Shown here in pieces: positions 17,173 to 24,188 of a stretch of DNA of 64,000 bases; the stretch's first letter is position 1; each line of letters begins with the position of its first letter. The DNA is taken from contig NZ_RCFQ01000001.1 in assembly GCF_003665155.1 (NCBI RefSeq), forward strand, positions 1 through 64,000. Direction: 5' to 3'. Position numbers and translations under genes: made by a program. Source of the stretch: Mariprofundus sp. EBB-1 (GTDB lineage: Bacteria > Pseudomonadota > Zetaproteobacteria > Mariprofundales > Mariprofundaceae). Below the pieces are notes generated by a model. That model ran no database searches, had not been told where the DNA came from, and worked only from the letters and a program-made list of their open reading frames with translations.

Positions 17173-17243
17173 TCCCCCAGCTGGGTCACGCACTCACTAA
17201 CGGTGGATTGTGGCCGGAGGAAGTGCCGGAGCAGTCAAAGAGA

Positions 17244-17450
17244 ACAGCGAATAAGTTAATGTCTTTGTCTACTTCCGTACCCCAGGGCAGCTTCTCCCCC
17301 ACGGGATATTCTCTCGCTTTGCGATTCAGCTGATCTGCCACGCGCGCCATTCACCTTCTGTGATCGGTGTATTCGGTGGTGGTGAGGTTTTAAGGTTAAA
17401 AGCATGAACCACGGAAGACGCTGAATACACGGAATACACGGAAAAAATAT
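17244..17450. repeat. ACCACGGAAGACAC element with long nested CCCCAGGG element
   Basis: Begins with 35 bases identical to 15874-15908, then carries an 80-base insert (17279-17360). The insert starts ACCCCAGGGCAGCTTCTC, has a longer interior including CTCGCTTTGCGATTCAGC, and ends ATTCACCTTCTG. The right half, with GAACCACGGAAGACGCTG and ACACGGAATACACGGAAA, follows. Confidence 0.65.
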
Positions 17451-17481
17451 ATTATGTCAGTTGAAGTCATTTTGATATCTT

Positions 17482-17590
17482 CAGTGCCCCAGGGCAGCTT
17501 CTTTGCGCAAGCGCATTCACCTTCTGTGGTCCGAGTATTCCGTGGTGGTGATGTTTTAAGATTAAATGGATGAACCACGGAAGAGATTAG
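17482..17590. repeat. ACCACGGAAGACAC element with nested CCCCAGGG palindrome
   Basis: GTGCCCCAGGGCAGCTTCTT, TGCGC-AA-GCGCA, ATTCACCTTCTGTGG, then CGAGTATTCCGTGGTGGTGA and GAACCACGGAAGAGAT. It is nearly identical to the 16088 copy in the first 70 bases, but the right arm is cut short. Confidence 0.65.
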
Positions 17591-17673
17591 GTGATGCGGT
17601 TTCGTGTGAGGGTGATCGTTGACATCACATGGTTGTCAGCGTGGCTGGTGCAGTGGTGGAAGCAGTAGTGAGG

Positions 17674-17964
17674 CTACAAGTGACGTGGAGCATCCATTCG
17701 GTCATGTAAGATGCGAACGATGGTAATGCCGAAATGAGTGACACGAAAATAGATCATATGTCGCACAACACTAAGGCGGCGATAGCCATTACGGATATGG
17801 TCACAACCAGGTGCTGTTTTCGGTGCCTGTGCAAGTTCAGCGAATGCATTCGCTAAAATTTCGATATAGAGATCAGCCTGCTCAGTACTCCATTGTTGTC
17901 GAGTGTAGAGCCAGATGTTCTCAAGGTCGCGTTCTGCGGTAGGGGTGAGTCGATATTCAGCCAT
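17674..17964 (-). CDS. ParE/RelE family toxin
   Basis: 96 residues starting MAEYRLTPTAERDLENIWLY, the standard ParE N-terminus. PGCDHIRNGYRRLSVVRHMIYFRV near residue 60 and a final IVRILHDRMD complete the fold, with the typical RI-LH-x-MD ending. ParE toxins poison DNA gyrase; RelE relatives cut mRNA, and ParE is more likely from this ending. The start at 17964 overlaps the antitoxin gene by eight bases; the frame is open upstream but only within the antitoxin gene. A neighbouring 40-base segment is shared with 13745. Confidence 0.88.
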   Translation of the reverse strand: MAEYRLTPTAERDLENIWLYTRQQWSTEQADLYIEILANAFAELAQAPKTAPGCDHIRNGYRRLSVVRHMIYFRVTHFGITIVRILHDRMDAPRHL

Positions 17965-18202
17965 ATGTGGTATGCATACGTTGCTTGAATGCCGCACTGT
18001 TAAACACCCTGGGTTCGCCGCTCTCTTCGCCCGCCACCAGTGCTGCACGTATCGCCTCAATTTCGACGTTGCGTTCTTGTTCGCGTCTGATGAGGTCCCG
18101 GATAAACTCGCTGTCGTTGGTGTAATGCCCTGCATCGATCTGTGATTTGACCCAGGCATCTTGCTGGCCGGTTAGCGTAATAGTCTTGCGAACGGTAGTC
18201 AT
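17957..18202 (-). CDS. ParD-like ribbon-helix-helix antitoxin (CC2985 type)
   Basis: 81 residues: MTTVRKTITLTGQQDAWVKSQ forms the DNA-binding strand-helix, followed by DAGHYTNDSEFIRDLIRREQE and a C-terminal arm that wraps the toxin. This matches the CC2985/ParD family. GAGGTG eight bases before the ATG is a good ribosome site. It precedes and overlaps the ParE gene on the minus strand, so it autoregulates the pair in the usual way. The module is oriented opposite to the other three in the island. Confidence 0.88.
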   Translation of the reverse strand: MTTVRKTITLTGQQDAWVKSQIDAGHYTNDSEFIRDLIRREQERNVEIEAIRAALVAGEESGEPRVFNSAAFKQRMHTTYG

Positions 18203-18370
18203 ATATCACCTCGAAAGCGTAAAGTCGCGCAAATATTCATACTATCTACGCAATATAGCGTCCGTTCGCCCGCCCGCCAATCCTTTTGTTAATATTTTCT
18301 CCTTGTCGCATTCATCTTTTGAGAGATAAGGTCAAAGACATGAACCACGGAAGGCACGGAACAGAGTTAA

Positions 18371-18440
18371 AGGCAGTGATTTGTAACTGGTGATGAGTTG
18401 AAAGGCCACAAGGCAAAAAGCGAGCCAGAAGGTGCGGGCG
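18371..18440 (+). repeat. 70-base direct repeat, left copy, flanking vapBC
   Basis: Matches 19208-19277 over 70 bases without gaps. The first 31 bases are identical and about 60 of 70 positions match overall. The two copies enclose the VapBC genes; copy starts are 837 bases apart. Confidence 0.8.
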
Positions 18441-18472
18441 CAGCCAGAGGCGTTGGCTTGGGCAGAAATAGT

Positions 18473-18490
18473 CACGAATTCTAATTCGTG
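18473..18490. promoter_or_regulatory. Perfect palindrome CACGAATT-CT-AATTCGTG
   Basis: An 8-base inverted repeat with a two-base centre, about 20 bases upstream of the predicted VapBC promoter. It could be an operator for the antitoxin or simply a member of the CACGAAT repeat family. Confidence 0.4.
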
Positions 18491-18507
18491 GTGAAAGGTA
18501 TATGTCA

Positions 18508-18535
18508 TTGCTATATACACGGGCTTTTGTATCAT
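18508..18535 (+). promoter_or_regulatory. Predicted vapBC promoter
   Basis: TTGCTA and TATCAT are separated by 16 bases, 32 bases ahead of the antitoxin ATG. Position and match are reasonable. Confidence 0.4.
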
Positions 18536-18566
18536 TAGCTTTGTCGAAACAAGAGAGGTGACGGCC

Positions 18567-18800
18567 ATGTCTATTGGATCTGTATTTGTAAATAATCGGA
18601 CACAGGCTGTTCGTTTGCCTGCGGACACCCGTTTCCCAGACACGATTAAAAAAGTCTCTGTACGTGTAGTGGGACAAGATAGAATTCTGTCACCTGTTGA
18701 TAAGAGTTGGGATAGCTTCTTTTTGTCTTCGGACAGGGCGAGTGATGACTTTATGGTGGAGCGGCCTTCACAGCAGCAGCCGGACAGGGAAGCATTCTGA
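18567..18800 (+). CDS. vapB: VapB-family antitoxin (AbrB/SpoVT-like)
   Basis: 77 residues. [19 protein letters not shown] is the signature of the VapB/AbrB swapped-hairpin DNA-binding domain, and the tail [16 protein letters not shown] is the usual toxin-binding region. The ATG at 18567 has GAGAGGTG about seven bases upstream, better than the in-frame GTG at 18558. It neutralises the PIN RNase encoded immediately after it (stop and next ATG adjoin) and should repress its own promoter. Confidence 0.9.
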   Translation: MSIGSVFVNNRTQAVRLPADTRFPDTIKKVSVRVVGQDRILSPVDKSWDSFFLSSDRASDDFMVERPSQQQPDREAF

Positions 18801-19199
18801 ATGCTTAAATACATGCTTGATACCAATATTGTGATTTACGTCATCAAGCGCCGCCCGGTTGTGTTGCTGGATATCTTCAATGAACATGTGGGGCATATGT
18901 GTATCAGCTCTATCACGCTTGCTGAGCTGTTGCATGGTGTTGAGAAGAGCGAGCGGCAAGAACATAACCAGAATCAGGTTGAAGACTTTATTTCCCGGCT
19001 GGAAGTGCTCAGTTATGATGAAAAATCAGCCGCGCATTATGGTAGTATTCGTGCAGATTTAGAGCGTAAGGGTGCAATTATTGGTGTGAATGACCTTCAT
19101 ATTGCCGGGCATGCCCGCAGTGAAGGGCTCATCCTGGTCACAAACAATGAAAAGGAGTTCAACCGCGTGGATGGGTTGCGTGTTGAAAACTGGGCGTAA
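18801..19199 (+). CDS. vapC: VapC toxin, PIN-domain ribonuclease
   Basis: 132 residues with the PIN acidic residues in place: the first aspartate in MLDTNIVIY (about residue 7), a glutamate in ITLAELLHGVEKS (about 42), an aspartate in GVNDLHIAGHA (about 99), and TNNEKEF near 115. VapC enzymes cut initiator tRNA or other structured RNAs using magnesium. Immediately preceded by vapB and enclosed by 70-base direct repeats, it looks like a complete, probably mobile cassette. Confidence 0.92.
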   Translation: MLKYMLDTNIVIYVIKRRPVVLLDIFNEHVGHMCISSITLAELLHGVEKSERQEHNQNQVEDFISRLEVLSYDEKSAAHYGSIRADLERKGAIIGVNDLHIAGHARSEGLILVTNNEKEFNRVDGLRVENWA

Positions 19200-19207
19200 G
19201 ATGAGAG

Positions 19208-19277
19208 AGGCAGTGATTTGTAACTGGTGATGAGTTGAGGGGCTAAGAGGCAGCAAGCGAGTCAGAAGGTACAGGCG
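19208..19277 (+). repeat. 70-base direct repeat, right copy, flanking vapBC
   Basis: Pairs with 18371-18440. It begins nine bases after the vapC stop codon, so the cassette between the copies holds nothing but vapBC and its control region. Confidence 0.8.
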
Positions 19278-19333
19278 AGGGCCATGAGGTTTGCTTTTTG
19301 CATAACCGGAAAAAAGGGGGGGGTTGAGAGTGT

Positions 19334-19372
19334 AAGCTTCTCTCCCGCAAGCAGGATTCACCTTCTGCGCAA
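19334..19372 (+). repeat. CCCCAGGG-family element lacking its head
   Basis: AGCTTCTCTCCCGCAAGCAG and GATTCACCTTCTG match the AGCTTCT-hairpin-ATTCACCTTCTG part of the other copies; the CCCCAGGG head is absent. Confidence 0.5.
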
Positions 19373-19466
19373 GAGCGGCCCACCTCCCCAGTGTAATGTG
19401 GCGCTTGTCACGGAAGTGACTTGCTAAAATTGGATATTCTGCTATAAATGATATTAGAAATATATT

Positions 19467-19491
19467 TCATCCACTAGTGGATGATTTTTTT
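19467..19491 (+). terminator. Perfect 18-base palindrome followed by seven T, leader of the export operon
   Basis: TCATCCACTAGTGGATGA is self-complementary over its full length and is followed by TTTTTTT. It can fold as a 7-base stem with a CTAG loop, as in an intrinsic terminator. It lies about 90 bases upstream of the beta-barrel gene, far from the preceding vapC, so it may act as an attenuator. Confidence 0.55.
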
Positions 19492-19522
19492 ATGTCTTTT
19501 ATATGTTAATAATGTATGATGC

Positions 19523-19536
19523 GCCAAAATTTTGGC
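19523..19536. promoter_or_regulatory. Palindrome GCCAAAATTTTGGC
   Basis: A perfect 14-base palindrome 37 bases before the start codon of the beta-barrel gene, between the terminator-like hairpin and the (TG)9 tract. A possible operator or mRNA hairpin. Confidence 0.4.
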
Positions 19537-19545
19537 AAGTAAATC

Positions 19546-19563
19546 TGTGTGTGTGTGTGTGTG
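19546..19563 (+). repeat. (TG)9 dinucleotide tract abutting a ribosome-binding site
   Basis: Nine TG units end one base before the GGAGAAAGAA ribosome site of the following gene. Dinucleotide tracts of this length can slip during replication. GTG codons inside it are in frame with the gene. Confidence 0.75.
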
Positions 19564-19572
19564 GAGAAAGAA

Positions 19573-21186
19573 ATGAAGAAACAATTTATAATAGCGGCGT
19601 TGATGTGTTTAACTACACTGACATCATTTGCTCAACCTGGTTTGGCTGTTGAAAATAGCATTCTGCCAGTCACCGTAAATATTGGTAATATCAGAAGCGA
19701 AGCCAATACCAGTTCAAATGTATTGTTTAGATTAAAGAAGGGAACCAAAGTATTTGCACTGAAGCAGGAAGGTGACTGGGTGCTTGTGAATATCAACAAC
19801 ACCGAAGCCTGGGCGCATCACTCCTTGTTTGGCATAGATGCCGCACCCGCACCGGTTGTTATTGCAGAACCTGTAGCTGTGCCCGAACCTGTTGCAGTAG
19901 TTGAGCCGGTCGTTGTTGAACCTGTTGCTATGCCTGCGCCTGTCGCAGTAGTTGAACCTGTAGTTGAACCTGTAGTTGTACCTGAGCCATTCGGTGCAAT
20001 TGCTCCGGCACCAGTCGTTACTTCACCTGATGATGGCTTTGATAAATCAGATGCCGCCTCATCAGATGATGGTTTTAGTTTGAAATCAGGTGGCGTTGAG
20101 CTTATTCCAAGCATCAAGATCGATGAGAAATACAATGATAATATTTTCTCGGCAGAGGCTATTAAGACCAAGAGTCTGATTACCGTTATCTCGCCTAGGC
20201 TTGAATTGAAATCTGAAAGCGATACGCATCTTTCTTCTCTATCGTATCAGTTGGATGATGGTATTTACCACAGTAGTAGTGCAGATAATTATCTCACGCA
20301 TGATGCGCAATTGAATGTGAGTGCTGATTTGAGCCGTCGCTTACAGACCTCTCTGCAGGCTGGTTATCTTAAATCGAGTGATCCGCGTGGCTCTACCTTT
20401 ACTGGTAGGCCTGCAACGGCAGTGATTGAGCCGGATAAATTCCATACAGCATCTGCATCTGCAATGATCGCTTATGGTATACGTAGTCGTGTTGAGCTCA
20501 AAGGAGATTACTCCGCGAAGCGTTATGAAAATAACCGGTTCAGAACGGCAGATCGGGATCTCGATAACATGGGGGGCGGACTAAGCTTCTTTTTGCCCAT
20601 TATGCAGAAGACTAAGGCTGTCGTAGAAGCCAGATACAAGAAAGTAGACTATAAAACATTCTCAGCAACTACTAACCTGGACAGTAAAGAGCAGCGTTAT
20701 TTCGGTGGTTTGGATTGGGAAGCGACTGCTAAAACATCGGGTAAATTGCGCTTAGGTTATATGGTCAAGAGTTTTGATGATTCCCTGCTCAATGGTCCTA
20801 ACTCGGGCTCCTTTAGTTGGGAGTTGGGTATGAATTGGGCGCCGGAGAGTTATTCAATATTTGATCTGTCGACCGAATCGACGATCAATGAAGCCGATGG
20901 CTCAGGCAGTCATATCGAGGCTCAAAACGTAAAACTAGGCTGGAATCATGATTGGAACAGCAAACTATCACATACTGCTAGCGTGGGTTTCGCTAAGAGC
21001 AAATATATAGGCTTGGCTGTTCCTCGTCAGGATGACCGTACTACAGCAGGTCTGTCCATTGCTTATCAAATTGTCAGATGGTTGAATGTGTCTGCTTCTT
21101 ATGATTATACGAATAATAATTCCAGTGCGGCGAACTCCAGTTATAAGAGTAATGTGTACGGGATTTCATTGATGGGTAAGCTTTAA
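19573..21186 (+). CDS. Outer-membrane beta-barrel protein with N-terminal SH3 domain
   Basis: 537 residues from the ATG at 19573, which has GGAGAAAGAA just upstream. A signal peptide (KKQFIIAALMCLTTLTSFAQ) is followed by a bacterial SH3 domain (NIRSEANTSSNVLFRLKKGT, about 30-90), a linker of about 50 residues rich in Val/Pro/Glu (EPVAVVEPVV repeats), and about 350 residues of alternating amphipathic strands ending in SLMGKL, like the BBP2-type outer-membrane porins in exopolysaccharide clusters. IDEKYNDNIF begins the barrel. It likely forms or helps form the outer-membrane exit of the polysaccharide, with the SH3 and PEV linker in the periplasm touching peptidoglycan or the Wza/Wzc proteins. 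The exact family is uncertain. Confidence 0.75.
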   Translation: MKKQFIIAALMCLTTLTSFAQPGLAVENSILPVTVNIGNIRSEANTSSNVLFRLKKGTKVFALKQEGDWVLVNINNTEAWAHHSLFGIDAAPAPVVIAEPVAVPEPVAVVEPVVVEPVAMPAPVAVVEPVVEPVVVPEPFGAIAPAPVVTSPDDGFDKSDAASSDDGFSLKSGGVELIPSIKIDEKYNDNIFSAEAIKTKSLITVISPRLELKSESDTHLSSLSYQLDDGIYHSSSADNYLTHDAQLNVSADLSRRLQTSLQAGYLKSSDPRGSTFTGRPATAVIEPDKFHTASASAMIAYGIRSRVELKGDYSAKRYENNRFRTADRDLDNMGGGLSFFLPIMQKTKAVVEARYKKVDYKTFSATTNLDSKEQRYFGGLDWEATAKTSGKLRLGYMVKSFDDSLLNGPNSGSFSWELGMNWAPESYSIFDLSTESTINEADGSGSHIEAQNVKLGWNHDWNSKLSHTASVGFAKSKYIGLAVPRQDDRTTAGLSIAYQIVRWLNVSASYDYTNNNSSAANSSYKSNVYGISLMGKL

Positions 21187-21223
21187 TACAAAGGTTTATC
21201 TAATTGGTACTAACAGACTACTG

Positions 21224-21256
21224 GAAGCATGGCTGTAAATCAGTCATGCTTCTTTT
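21224..21256 (+). terminator. Terminator-like hairpin between barrel and export genes
   Basis: GAAGCATG and CATGCTTC flank an inner CTG/CAG pair around TAAAT, followed by TTTTG. The T-run is short, so it may only reduce read-through within the operon. Confidence 0.55.
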
Positions 21257-21303
21257 GTCTGTTGAGAAGATCAATATCAGGAAGAAGAACCTGATGGGAT
21301 GGA

Positions 21304-22047
21304 GTGACATTGAATAATTGGACTACCATTATATGTATGACAATCATATTGAACTTTGTTGGCTTAACTGCAGCACTGGCTGAAACAGAATATTTGTTGG
21401 ATTCCGGCGATAAAATATCTATTAATGTCTATGGTGAAGAGATGGATGTAGAGGTGCGTTTGGGTGGAGCTGGCTCATTTAAGTTCCCTTTTCTTGGACT
21501 ACTTGTTGCTAAGGGTAAAAGTGTTGACCAATTAGATGACGAAATAACCCGTAAATTACAAGATGGTTATCTGGTCAATCCTCAGGTGCGTGTACGCATT
21601 GAAGAACATCGGCCCTTTTATGTGAACGGTGAGATAAGAAAGCCCGGCTCTTATCCTTATCAACAGGGGTTGACGGTACGCAAGGCTATTTCATTGGCTG
21701 GTGGATTTAATGATAACGCTGATGAAGATAAGGTATTTGTGATTCGTGATAATGTTGAGCAGAAAGTAAAACTGAATGCACGCATTCTCCCCGGCGATAT
21801 TGTTGCCGTTGAGCAGAGTTTCTTTTTTATTAATGGGGAAGTGGAATCGCCTGGGAAATATGCTTATAAGCCCGGCATGACAGTCAGAATGGCTGTGTCT
21901 CTGGCTGGTGGGTTTACTGAGAGAGCATCAAAGAGCAATGTGGTTGTGCAGCATGAATCTAATAAGAGTAAAAAACCGCAAGATACAAAACTGGAAAATA
22001 GTGTGTTGGCCGGAGATATCATTACTGTGAAAGAGAGTTTTTTTTAG
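21304..22047 (+). CDS. Polysaccharide export protein, Wza-like with two SLBB domains
   Basis: 247 residues: signal peptide ending TAALAE, a Poly_export domain (YLLDSGDKISINVYGEE, about 29-105), then two SLBB repeats starting FYVNGEIRKPGSYPY (about 108) and FFINGEVESPGKYAY (about 178), each with the VRxAxSLAGGF motif. The proteins form the periplasmic and outer-membrane channel of Wzy- or synthase-type polysaccharides. It has no lipobox cysteine at the cleavage site and lacks Wza's C-terminal membrane helix, so it probably relies on a separate barrel, consistent with the beta-barrel gene just upstream. Start is uncertain: a GTG at 21304 or a TTG at 21310 with GGAG upstream. The Wzc-like gene follows three bases later. 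Confidence 0.88.
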   Translation: MTLNNWTTIICMTIILNFVGLTAALAETEYLLDSGDKISINVYGEEMDVEVRLGGAGSFKFPFLGLLVAKGKSVDQLDDEITRKLQDGYLVNPQVRVRIEEHRPFYVNGEIRKPGSYPYQQGLTVRKAISLAGGFNDNADEDKVFVIRDNVEQKVKLNARILPGDIVAVEQSFFFINGEVESPGKYAYKPGMTVRMAVSLAGGFTERASKSNVVVQHESNKSKKPQDTKLENSVLAGDIITVKESFF

Positions 22048-22050
22048 GCT

Positions 22051-24021
22051 ATGAATTATATGAAAACAGAACCGCACTCCGATATGTCAGAGATGGACAT
22101 CAGCCATTATCTGGCCATTATCAATAGATATAAATGGAGTATTCTGACGCTGAGCTTGCTAACTACACTGTTGGTATCGCTGGTCGTTTTTTCAATCACC
22201 CCGATGTATAAGGCTACAACCAAGTTATTGATTGAATCTCAAATGCCCAAGGTTTCTTCGATTGAAGAGCTGTATGGGGTAGATGGTAATAATCAACAAT
22301 ATATGCAAACTCAGTATGAGATTCTTCACTCCCGACGTATTGCAGGTTTGGTTGTTGATAAATTCTATCCAAATCTGAATAATCAGCATGAAACAGCTCA
22401 TAATGATCCGGCATTGCTTGTTAAAGAGGTGGCAGATGAACCTAGCTGGTTTGAGGAGCTGTTTCCCTCTGGTTCGAATCAAGAACCAACAGTAGCCGTT
22501 AATCTCAAGCAACAGAAAACGCAACAACTGTTAAATAACCTGAGCATTAAACCGGTGATGCGAACACAAATTATCGATATAGCTTTTGTGTCTGATAGCC
22601 CTGTAGTTGCCGCTCAGATAGCCAATGCATTTGCCCAAGCTTACATTGAAGATCAGTTGGGTTCACGTATTGAATTGACCAAACAAGGTACCAGCTGGTT
22701 GTTCGAACGTATGGAAGTGTTGAAATCAAATCTTCAACAATCTGAAAAGCGCATGCAGTTGTATATGGATGAAGAGAAGTTACTCAGTACGGGTGGAAAA
22801 TCGGCAAGTGGAGAAGGGCTGTCGGCTGCATCCGGTCGTTTGGTACATGCAAAAGCTGAATTTGATCAGGTAAAAAAACGTTATGGTTATAAACATCCTA
22901 AATATATTCAGGCAAAATCAGAACTGTCAGCAGCGCAATCGGCACTCTCATCAGATAAGGCTGAAATTCGTAATATAGGCCGTAAGGAAGTCAAATTACG
23001 AGAACTCAAGCGTCAGGTTGAAAGTGACAGGCAGATCTATGACATATTTCTGAAGCGCATGAAAGAGTCCAGCCAAGCAGTGGATTACAAAAAAGCCAAT
23101 GCTCGTATACTGGATACAGCACTGGTGCCCAAGTTTCCGTTCTCACCCAATAAAAAACGATTTATTCTACTGGCTTTTATCGGTGGATTGTTTGTCGGTA
23201 TTTTACTTGCTTTTCTGAATGAAACGTTAAACAAAACAATCAAAAGCACAGAAGAGGTGGAAAGCAAGCTGGGTCAGGCTAATCTGGGTATCTTGCCCCT
23301 GTTACCAAAGGGGAAAAAAGGCGCTATAGCTACATTTCCTGTTCTGGATAAAACCTTGACCGGATATGCCGAATCAATTCGCACAATTCGAACAGGCCTG
23401 ATTTTATCGGGCCTGGATAATCCACATAAAACTATTCTGGTTACCTCATCCGTACCGGGAGAAGGTAAATCAACGGTCTCTACTAATCTGGCCATGTCGA
23501 TGGTACAGATGGAGAAAGTGCTACTCATTGGTGCTGATATGCGCCGCCCGTCGCTTCATCGTCTGTTCTCTCTGGATTCTTCTTTAGCAGGCTTGTCTGA
23601 ATTGGCAGCAGGTACTGCCGGTTTTGATGACTGTATTCAAGTGCATGAAGAGAGCGGTTTGCATGTTATGTTGGGAGGTATCATTCCACCGAATCCACTG
23701 GAATTATTGTCCTCGAAACGCTTTGCCAAAGTATTGGCTGCTATTGAGAAACATTATGATCGTATCGTGATCGATTCTCCTCCCGTTCAGGCGGTAAGTG
23801 ATGCCATAGTACTATCGACATATGCAAAAGCGGTGGTTTATGTGGTTGAGGCTGATAAAACGCATGAGAAGATTGTTCGTAAAAGCCTTCAACGTTTGTT
23901 AGAACATGATGCTCCACTTGCAGGCATCGTGTTGAATAAGGTAGATCTTAAAAAAGCTGAAAAATACGGTTATGAATATGGTGGTTATTACGATCAATAC
24001 GGGTATGGCGATAAGGCTTAA
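22051..24021 (+). CDS. Wzc-like polysaccharide copolymerase and tyrosine autokinase
   Basis: 656 residues. The N-terminus has a first membrane helix (about 28-50), a Wzz domain, a long periplasmic coiled-coil with a GNVR-type end (about 280-350), and a second helix near 370. The cytoplasmic BY-kinase follows, with Walker A VPGEGKSTVSTNLA (about 467-480), the A' motif GADMRRPS and Walker B IVIDSPP. The last 20 residues are a tyrosine cluster (YGYEYGGYYDQYGYG), the autophosphorylation site. It controls chain length and export together with the Wza-like protein and the phosphatase encoded after it. The stop is followed directly by a 7-base tandem array. Confidence 0.93.
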   Translation: MNYMKTEPHSDMSEMDISHYLAIINRYKWSILTLSLLTTLLVSLVVFSITPMYKATTKLLIESQMPKVSSIEELYGVDGNNQQYMQTQYEILHSRRIAGLVVDKFYPNLNNQHETAHNDPALLVKEVADEPSWFEELFPSGSNQEPTVAVNLKQQKTQQLLNNLSIKPVMRTQIIDIAFVSDSPVVAAQIANAFAQAYIEDQLGSRIELTKQGTSWLFERMEVLKSNLQQSEKRMQLYMDEEKLLSTGGKSASGEGLSAASGRLVHAKAEFDQVKKRYGYKHPKYIQAKSELSAAQSALSSDKAEIRNIGRKEVKLRELKRQVESDRQIYDIFLKRMKESSQAVDYKKANARILDTALVPKFPFSPNKKRFILLAFIGGLFVGILLAFLNETLNKTIKSTEEVESKLGQANLGILPLLPKGKKGAIATFPVLDKTLTGYAESIRTIRTGLILSGLDNPHKTILVTSSVPGEGKSTVSTNLAMSMVQMEKVLLIGADMRRPSLHRLFSLDSSLAGLSELAAGTAGFDDCIQVHEESGLHVMLGGIIPPNPLELLSSKRFAKVLAAIEKHYDRIVIDSPPVQAVSDAIVLSTYAKAVVYVVEADKTHEKIVRKSLQRLLEHDAPLAGIVLNKVDLKKAEKYGYEYGGYYDQYGYGDKA

Positions 24022-24022
24022 A

Positions 24023-24127
24023 ATGTCAGATGTCAGATGTCAGATGTCAGATGTCAGATGTCAGATGTCAGATGTCAGATGTCGGATGTCGGATGTCGGA
24101 TGTCGGATGTCGGATGTCGGATGTCGG
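24023..24127 (+). repeat. 15-copy tandem array of a 7-base unit
   Basis: Eight perfect ATGTCAG units are followed by seven perfect ATGTCGG units, 105 bases in all. It begins one base after the wzc-like stop and ends 61 bases before the phosphatase start. The unit is not a multiple of three. Confidence 0.97.
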
Positions 24128-24188
24128 ATGAACTGCGCCGATTACACATGCATCTTGCATCTCACATCTAGCGTCTTACGATCCTCTC

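Larger units (their letters stand above)
17173..17673. other. Non-coding repeat block between two toxin-antitoxin pairs
   Basis: Two full copies of the ACCACGGAAGACAC/CCCCAGGG composite (17244 and 17482) fill most of it, plus a segment at 17669-17690 resembling 13745-13765. No gene is seen. Confidence 0.65.
18203..18566. other. Repeat-containing gap between divergent ParDE and VapBC
   Basis: Holds the promoter regions of both pairs, a partial ACCACGGAAGACAC element at 18317-18360 (AAGGTCAAAGACATGAACC then ACGGAAGGCACGG), the left 70-base direct repeat at 18371-18440, and a perfect palindrome at 18473-18490. No gene is seen. Confidence 0.6.

Noticed and set aside
12231..19372. Toxin-antitoxin island considered as an integron cassette array
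   Set aside because: Modules are separated by repeats as in superintegrons, but there is no integrase, the palindromes lack paired GTTRRRY core sites, and module orientations differ.
24023..24127. Tandem array considered as a CRISPR
   Set aside because: The 7-base units are contiguous without spacers, and no cas genes are present.
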